A stretch of 10,853 bases of DNA. It comes from an uncultured Collinsella sp. (lineage in GTDB: Bacteria; Actinomycetota; Coriobacteriia; Coriobacteriales; Coriobacteriaceae). The position numbers were made by a program, and so were the translations under genes. Each line of letters starts with the position of its first letter. Positions within the stretch are counted from its first letter, which is position 1. The stretch is from contig CABUAT010000042.1 of NCBI GenBank assembly GCA_902489665.1, positions 1-10,853 of the forward strand. The letters run 5' to 3'. Shown in pieces: positions 6,184-10,853 of the stretch. The notes below the pieces were generated by a model. The model worked only from the letters and a program-made list of their open reading frames with translations. It searched no databases and was not told the origin of the DNA.

Positions 6184-8310
6184 TTACTGAGCGGAGCCGT
6201 CCGCAGCCGATGCCTCGGTGGTATCCGAAACCGGATCCTGGGCATCCTTGGGCAAAAAATGAGCTTTGAGCGTGGTCTTGCCGATGAGGCCATCGAGCAC
6301 ATACAGGAAACCCGGCAGCGCAAAGAGTACGGCGACTAGGGAGATGCTCACGCCGACGCCCAGGAACCAGCCGATCTGCTTGAGCACGCCGTGGCTCGAG
6401 ATCGCATGGATCAGGAAGCCACTGATCAGCAGAACCGATCCAGAGGTCAAAACAGGAATCGTGCAAGCTTCCATGGTCTCGAGTAGCGCTTCGCGCTTAT
6501 GCATGGTCACGCGGTCCTCACGATAGCGGTCAGCAATCAGGATGCCGTAGTCGACGGCAACGCCCAGCTGGATGGAGCTCACAATTAAGTAGGCGAGGAA
6601 GAACTCGTGCATACCGGTGTAGAGCGGTGCAGCAAAGTTGATCCAGATCGAGGTCTCAATCACGAGCACCAAGATGATCGGCAGGCTCAGCGACTTGGTG
6701 GCCAGCAGCAAGACCGCGAACACGGCCACGACGGCGATGAGGTCGACCTTGCCCTTATCGACGGTGATGGTGTCCTTAAGGTCGGTGGTGCTCACGCCCT
6801 CGCCGGCGAGCATTGCCTTACCCGGATAATGTTTGTCCGCGATACAACGAATCTTCTTGACCAGCTTAAATGTACTCGGACCCTCGTAGGGCGCGGTAAC
6901 CGTGAGCACCAAACGGCTGTAGTGCTCTCCCTCCACCAGATCGAGCGTGTCCTTTTCGGCCATGCCCGTGGGGATATAGGGACTCGCAACGTCAACATAG
7001 CTCTGGATGGACTTGACCTCGGGGAGCGCCTTGAGCTCATTGGAGAGTGCCTGCTCCTCGCTCACCTCTCTACGGGGAACGAGCACAACGTAGGTATCGG
7101 AGTTGCCAAAGACCTCCTTGACCTTGTCCATATCCTGACCAAGCCGCGTATCCGAACCAAAAATGTGCGAAGTGCCGTAGTAGTACGTGATATCGCTGGA
7201 GGTCGATGCCACACGCGCAGGGTAAACCACGGCGAGGATCACGACGGCAGCGGGGATACAGACCTTGAGCACCAGACGGGCGAACTTACCCAGCGGCGGG
7301 ACAAAGGGCCTGTGCTGCGATTTTTGCACAAAGCCATCGAACTGAACGAACATCGAAGGAACAAAGGTAAAGACCGATACCAGGCTGATGGCGATACCCT
7401 TTGCAAGGGCAAGACCAAGGTCGGGGCCGATCTTAAACTGCATGGCGGCAAGCGCGATAAAGCCGATGCAGACCGTGCAACCGCTCGAAAACACGGCGAC
7501 CGAGGACAGGCAGCACGACTGCACCATGTCTTCGGCAACGCTGCCGTGGCGGCCACGCTCCTCGTTAAAGCGGTGCAGCAAAAAGACCGAGAAGTCCAGC
7601 GCGATGGCAACCTGCAAAATGGAGCCCGCAGAGTTGGTGACAAAGCTAATCTCGCCAAAGATGAGGTTGGTGCCCCAGTTGATAAACACCGAGACGCCCA
7701 GGCCCAGCAGCACCAGGATGGGTTCGGCCCAGCTGGTAGTCGTGATGACCAGAATCACGAAGATAATCGCTATGACAGCGACCGTGATAATGCTGATCTG
7801 CTGCTCGGTCGATGTGGTGGCGAGCGCGTTAGACATGGCCGAGCCCGTAATGGCGCCCTCGTCGCCCACGATATCTCGAATAGCGTCGGTTGCCTCGATC
7901 TCCTTTTCGGAATTAACCGTCACCGTAAACAGGGCGTTGTTCTTTTTGTAATAGGTCTCAACGGTGTCTTTGTCTTGCGTGGCAAGCGGCTGATCGATAT
8001 CTGCCGCGTCGTCAAGCCATAGGACCTCCTCGACGCCGTCGACCTTTTTGATTTTGTCCCTGTATTTGAGCGCCTGAGCGATCGAGACATTGGGCACCAT
8101 AACGCGACAGTTGGGAATGTCACCCTCAAACTCATCACCCATGGTATTCAGAGCGACGGTCGACGCCGCTTCGTCGGGCAGATAGCTCGTAATGTCGTAG
8201 TTAACGCCTACAAACTGGCGCAGGAACAGGCATACCAGTGCTGCCACCGCATAGAACGCGATGATGGGTTTGCGGTGCTTCACGACCCATCGAAATAGCT
8301 TCTCTTTCAA
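6184..8310 (-). CDS. RND/MMPL-family membrane transporter
   Basis: Membrane protein of 708 residues from the TTG at 8310, which has GGAGG seven bases upstream; a TTG at 8316 would add two residues but sits too close to that site. The layout is the classic one for the family, counted here on the 710-residue form. TM1 (17-34) is followed by an extracytoplasmic domain (about 35-172) and TM2-6 (174-322). TM7 (349-367) is followed by a second extracytoplasmic domain (about 370-522) and TM8-12 (524-674). A short polar tail ends it. Proton-relay positions known from MmpL3 (Asp-Tyr in TM4 and TM10) appear as D241-F242 ('IALDFSVFLLHRF') and D589-Y590 ('AVDYGILIADRY'). Such proteins use proton motive force to export lipids, peptides or drugs. 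The gene is first in an operon with the secreted heptad-repeat protein. Substrate cannot be inferred. Confidence 0.93.
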   Translation of the reverse strand: MKEKLFRWVVKHRKPIIAFYAVAALVCLFLRQFVGVNYDITSYLPDEAASTVALNTMGDEFEGDIPNCRVMVPNVSIAQALKYRDKIKKVDGVEEVLWLDDAADIDQPLATQDKDTVETYYKKNNALFTVTVNSEKEIEATDAIRDIVGDEGAITGSAMSNALATTSTEQQISIITVAVIAIIFVILVITTTSWAEPILVLLGLGVSVFINWGTNLIFGEISFVTNSAGSILQVAIALDFSVFLLHRFNEERGRHGSVAEDMVQSCCLSSVAVFSSGCTVCIGFIALAAMQFKIGPDLGLALAKGIAISLVSVFTFVPSMFVQFDGFVQKSQHRPFVPPLGKFARLVLKVCIPAAVVILAVVYPARVASTSSDITYYYGTSHIFGSDTRLGQDMDKVKEVFGNSDTYVVLVPRREVSEEQALSNELKALPEVKSIQSYVDVASPYIPTGMAEKDTLDLVEGEHYSRLVLTVTAPYEGPSTFKLVKKIRCIADKHYPGKAMLAGEGVSTTDLKDTITVDKGKVDLIAVVAVFAVLLLATKSLSLPIILVLVIETSIWINFAAPLYTGMHEFFLAYLIVSSIQLGVAVDYGILIADRYREDRVTMHKREALLETMEACTIPVLTSGSVLLISGFLIHAISSHGVLKQIGWFLGVGVSISLVAVLFALPGFLYVLDGLIGKTTLKAHFLPKDAQDPVSDTTEASAADGSAQ

Positions 8311-8350
8311 CCTCAATCCTCCATAACGCTCAGCCTATGTTTTGCTCTTT

Positions 8351-8379
8351 GTTATATTCCACATTTGGTAGTTATACAA
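8351..8379 (-). promoter_or_regulatory. Sigma-70-type promoter of the export operon
   Basis: Read on the minus strand: -35 TTGTAT (8379-8374), a 17-base spacer, then -10 TATAAC (8356-8351), one base from consensus. Transcription would start near 8344, giving a leader of about 34 bases before the TTG start. The -35 lies in a near-palindrome GTTGTATAAC (8380-8371), which might be an operator; no regulator gene is adjacent to test this against. Confidence 0.6.
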
Positions 8380-8470
8380 CATGTGTAGGATAAAGGCGCC
8401 ATAAAGATATGCGATTGACGCGGTCCCGGAGCCAAAACAGCCGCTGCAGAAGCAGTTCGGATAGTCCTCA

Positions 8471-8520
8471 GCGGAAACTGCATCCCAGTTTTTAGACGAA
8501 AAACGGGATATGGTTTCTGG
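8471..8520. repeat. Isolated fifth copy (D) of the palindromic element
   Basis: Arms GCGGAAACTGCATCCC (8471-8486) and GGGATATGGTTTCTGG (8505-8520) match those of the 3395-3611 array, in the orientation of copies B and C. The inner part is better paired than in the other copies: GTTTTT (8488-8493) pairs with AAAAAC (8499-8504) around a 5-base loop AGACG, so nearly the whole unit can fold into one hairpin with a single bulged A. It lies in the 387-base gap between the divergent export operon and histidine operon. Confidence 0.75.
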
Positions 8521-8622
8521 TTGGCCTAGATAATCGTCAGATTTAGCTGAGCGTCTGCCCCTATGTTTCCAAATGAATACGGTGTGAGCTGCGGACAAGG
8601 ATTTTCCCCGCAAACACTCTAG

Positions 8623-8667
8623 TATGCTAAAGTACCCAGAAGACCGGCGGAGCTATGCCGGTCTTCT
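8623..8667 (+). promoter_or_regulatory. Probable promoter and 5' leader hairpin of the histidine operon
   Basis: TATGCT at 8623-8628 is a fair -10 candidate; no good -35 is visible at 16-18 bases upstream. A transcript from it would begin near 8635 and almost at once form a perfect 11-bp hairpin, AGAAGACCGGC (8638-8648) with GCCGGTCTTCT (8657-8667) and an 8-base loop. No T-run follows on either strand, so it is not a standard terminator. No leader peptide with histidine codons and no T-box features were seen. A transcript-stabilising or protein-binding role is possible. Confidence 0.4.
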
Positions 8668-8703
8668 GTTCTATATGAAACACAGCATGAGGAGGCTCAC
8701 CAG

Positions 8704-10419
8704 ATGACGGCCACACCGTGGGGATTCCGGGACATATTGCCCGAGGAGGCTCAGGCGCGCGAGGAGATCGCATGTACGGTGAAGGGCTGCTTTAGGGAGC
8801 ATCATTACCTGCCGGTCGAGACGCCACTGCTCGAGGACAAGGGCTCACTCGAGGAGGGCGGCCGCATCGCGGATACGCCGTTTAAGCTCTTCGATGACGA
8901 CGGCCGCCTGCTGGTGGTTCGTCCCGACAACACGCTGCCGATCGTGCGCCTGGTCTCGACCCGCATGCGCGCGGCCGACCTGCCCCTGCGCCTTCGCTAC
9001 GAGGCGCCGGTGGTTCGCGAGTGCCAGCGCAATGCCGGCGGCTCGCGCCAGTTTACACAGCTGGGCTTTGAGCTTATCGGTGCGGGCGATACCGCGGGCG
9101 ATGTCGAGATTGTCTCGCTCGTGGCCGAGGCGGTGCGCAAGCTGGCGCTGCCCGATGCACGCATTATCGCAGGTAGCGTGCGTCCGTTTAAGGAACTGCT
9201 CGCGGCGTGCGAGGATCGCGAGCTGGCCGCCGAGGCCCTGCGCTGCGTGCACGCCAACGACTTTGTGGGCCTTGATACCCGTGTGGCGGCAAGCGCCGAG
9301 CCCGAGGCCGTCAAGGCTGCCATTAGCGAGCTGCCGCGCTTGCACGGCGGCGCCGAGGTACTCGACCGCGTCGACGCGCTGCTGACGGCGGCGGGCATTG
9401 TCGCGCCGCTCACGCGTGAGCTGCGTGCGCTGGTCGAGGGCCTGGCGCCCGAGGACGCTCAGGTGCTGTCCTTCGACTTTTCCATTATGAATTCTTTCGA
9501 TTACTACACGGGCCTGGTCTTTAAGGCCTATGCCGGTGGCCTGCCCGATCCGGTGGGCTCGGGCGGTCGCTACGACTCTATCTTTACCGGCGCGTTCGGC
9601 GACGGCATCGAGGTGCCGGCGGCGGGCTTCGCCTTTTCGCTCGAGCGTCTGGAGGCCGCGTGCACCTCTGCCGAGGACGCCGCCTCCGATGGTGACCACG
9701 CCGTGGGCCGCGGCGCCGAAGGCCCGCTACGCATCGCCGTGCCCAAGGGCTCGCTTAAGGCCGACACGCTCGACGTGCTCGAGGCCGCGGGCCTGGACGT
9801 CTCTGAGCTGCGCGACCCCGGCCGTCACCTGATTGTGCGCGGTCGCGACACGCGTGCCGGCGAGGGCACGGTCGGCGATATCGAGTTTGTCATCGTGCGT
9901 CCCAGCGACGCGCCCGCTTTTGTGGGCTGTGGTGGTGCCGATTGCGGCATCTGTGGCTGGGACTCGCTCATCGAGGCAGACCTCAACTTGCTGCAGCTGG
10001 TCGATCTGGGCTACGGCCTGTGCACGTTTATCGAGGCAGAGCCCGCGTGGCGCGCCGGCCAGGCCGAGCGCAACTATGCCCGCCGCGGGTCGCTTCGCGT
10101 GGCCACCAAGTATCCGCGCATCGCGAGTGCCTGGTATGCCGAGCGCGGCGTGAACGCCGATATCGTCTCGCTGCACGGTAACATCGAGCTGGGCCCCATC
10201 GTCGGCATGACCGATCGCATCGTGGATATTACCGCCACGGGCGCCACGCTGCGCGATAACGACCTGGTCATCACCGGCCGCATCATGGACTGCACGGCCC
10301 GCTTCTTTGTCAATCCGGGCGCCGCACGTCTGGATCCGCGCGTACGCAATCTGGCAGATCGCTTGGCGGCAGCCGTGAAGGGCAAGCATTTTGAGCCCGT
10401 TGCGGGCTCGGCACAATAG
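8704..10419 (+). CDS. hisZG: HisZ-HisG fusion: ATP phosphoribosyltransferase with its regulatory subunit
   Basis: A 571-residue fusion that catalyses the first committed step of histidine synthesis, ATP plus PRPP to phosphoribosyl-ATP, in the cytosol. Residues 1-320 are HisZ, a histidyl-tRNA synthetase paralogue: 'LRYEAPVVRECQR' (97-109), 'QFTQLGFELIG' (116-126), 'FDYYTGLVFKAYAGG' (265-279), 'GSGGRYD' (285-291) and 'GFAFSLERL' (308-316). A polar linker (321-340) leads into short-form HisG, 341-560: 'LRIAVPKGS' (342-350), 'VIVRPSDAP' (396-404), 'RVATKYPRIA' (465-474) and the PRPP loop 'DITATGATLRDN' (508-519). Short HisG lacks the C-terminal regulatory domain and needs HisZ for activity and histidine feedback; normally they are separate chains. 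ATG 8704 has GAGGAGG eight bases upstream. C409, C414 and C417 cluster in 'CGGADCGIC', where other HisG proteins usually have non-cysteine residues as I recall them. hisD follows. Confidence 0.93.
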   Translation: MTATPWGFRDILPEEAQAREEIACTVKGCFREHHYLPVETPLLEDKGSLEEGGRIADTPFKLFDDDGRLLVVRPDNTLPIVRLVSTRMRAADLPLRLRYEAPVVRECQRNAGGSRQFTQLGFELIGAGDTAGDVEIVSLVAEAVRKLALPDARIIAGSVRPFKELLAACEDRELAAEALRCVHANDFVGLDTRVAASAEPEAVKAAISELPRLHGGAEVLDRVDALLTAAGIVAPLTRELRALVEGLAPEDAQVLSFDFSIMNSFDYYTGLVFKAYAGGLPDPVGSGGRYDSIFTGAFGDGIEVPAAGFAFSLERLEAACTSAEDAASDGDHAVGRGAEGPLRIAVPKGSLKADTLDVLEAAGLDVSELRDPGRHLIVRGRDTRAGEGTVGDIEFVIVRPSDAPAFVGCGGADCGICGWDSLIEADLNLLQLVDLGYGLCTFIEAEPAWRAGQAERNYARRGSLRVATKYPRIASAWYAERGVNADIVSLHGNIELGPIVGMTDRIVDITATGATLRDNDLVITGRIMDCTARFFVNPGAARLDPRVRNLADRLAAAVKGKHFEPVAGSAQ

Positions 10420-10456
10420 CGCGAGCACTCACGGGCGCCCCAACGTCCGGGCTGCG

Positions 10457-10491
10457 GGCCGACTGGCGCCGCCGTCCGGCCTCTCGTTTTT
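10457..10491 (+). terminator. Weak terminator- or attenuator-like hairpin between hisZG and hisD
   Basis: GGCCGAC (10457-10463) pairs with GTC-C-GGCC (10474-10481) around one bulged C, and five T follow at 10487-10491 after a 5-base gap. The stem is short and the T-run is offset, so it may cause partial termination or only an RNA processing point. The rest of the 105-base gap is GC-rich with no gene. Confidence 0.3.
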
Positions 10492-10524
10492 CGAACACAA
10501 CCTCGACCGATAGGGGATACCGAA

Positions 10525-10853
10525 ATGAAGACCATCAAGCTTGCTCCCGGTGAGCGCCTCGTTACCAACCAGCTCAACCGCAAGGGCGTGCTGCCGCAAA
10601 ACATCGTCGACGCCGCCCGCGATATCGTGGCCAACGTGCGCGCCAATGGCGATGCCGCGGTGCGCGACTACTGTCAGCGTTTTGACGGCGTTGAACTGCA
10701 GAGCTTCCGTTTGCCGCAAGAGCAGATCGATGCCGCGCTCGAAGGCCTTGATCCCGCCTTTGTCGCGGCGCTCGAAAAGGCTGCACGCCAGATTCGCGAG
10801 TTCCACCAGCGCGAGGTCGAGCAGAGCTGGTTTACCACGCGTGCGGACGGCAC
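10525..10853 (+). CDS. hisD: Histidinol dehydrogenase, N-terminal part (cut by window end)
   Basis: The first 109 codons of a gene that runs off the window. HisD is a zinc enzyme that oxidises L-histidinol to L-histidine with two NAD+, the last two steps of the pathway. ATG 10525 is preceded by AGGGGAT at 10512-10518. The visible N-terminus contains 'IVANVRANGDAAVRDYCQRF' (34-53) followed by DG, the usual HisD opening helix and 'GD-A-Y-FD' pattern. It also contains 'AARQIREFHQREVEQSW' (86-102), matching the conserved helix before the first active-site domain. Zinc ligands and catalytic histidines lie beyond the window. Placement right after hisZG supports the call and indicates a histidine operon. 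Codon use is mixed, including GAT and TTT, unlike the FrlB-like gene. Confidence 0.92.
   Translation, partial: MKTIKLAPGERLVTNQLNRKGVLPQNIVDAARDIVANVRANGDAAVRDYCQRFDGVELQSFRLPQEQIDAALEGLDPAFVAALEKAARQIREFHQREVEQSWFTTRADG

Noticed and set aside
6152..6466. Upstream extension of the secreted protein to 914 residues
   Set aside because: The extension lies inside the MMPL gene in another frame, lacks homology and would bury the signal peptide; ATG 6151 has a good ribosome binding site.
6607..8022. 471-residue open frame on the plus strand
   Set aside because: It lies antisense to the MMPL transporter, and its product is hydrophilic, low-complexity and without a recognisable fold; the minus-strand frame has clear family motifs.
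8335..8613. 92-residue minus-strand frame in the divergent gap
   Set aside because: It runs through the palindromic repeat copy and overlaps the promoter of the export operon; no ribosome binding site or homology pattern seen.
8521..8703. T-box riboswitch or histidine leader peptide before hisZG
   Set aside because: No T-box sequence, no specifier/antiterminator pairing with a T-run, and no short frame with consecutive His codons was found.

Overview
The window reads as chromosomal DNA of a gut-type actinobacterium of the class Coriobacteriia, most likely Collinsella or a close relative. This is inference: moderate-to-high GC, GTG/TTG starts, a fused HisZ-HisG enzyme, a FrlB-like deglycase and heptad-repeat export proteins fit that group, but no rRNA or other phylogenetic marker is present. 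No mobile element, CRISPR array or tRNA was seen.

Left part (1-1986, + strand): the 3' end of an unrecognised gene (possibly DUF4428-like), then two GntR/HutC-type regulators with UTRA effector domains. The two regulator genes overlap by 16 bases and end at an intrinsic terminator. Next (1987-3366, + strand) is a single-gene unit encoding a two-SIS-domain protein of the FrlB/GlmS isomerase-like group, probably a fructosamine-6-phosphate deglycase. A pair of operator-like repeats lies upstream and two consecutive hairpins lie downstream. All 353 sense codons of this gene end in G or C, unlike its neighbours. The two regulators are natural candidates to control it, but that link is inferred.

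Middle (3367-3721): a gap between convergent genes that holds four copies of a degenerate 48-50 base palindromic element, three of them in tandem at about 62-base period and one inverted. A fifth copy lies 5 kb away at 8471-8520. This is the least explained structure in the window.

Minus-strand unit (3722-8310): an RND/MMPL-family membrane transporter followed 32 bases later by a secreted 809-residue protein with L-x-x-G heptad repeats. They look like a two-component export or envelope-remodelling system, driven by a good promoter at 8351-8379.

Right part (8623-10853, + strand): the start of a histidine biosynthesis operon. It has a leader with a perfect 11-bp hairpin, a HisZ-HisG fusion (ATP phosphoribosyltransferase with its regulatory subunit in one chain), a 105-base gap with a weak terminator-like hairpin, and the first 109 codons of hisD, cut by the window edge.
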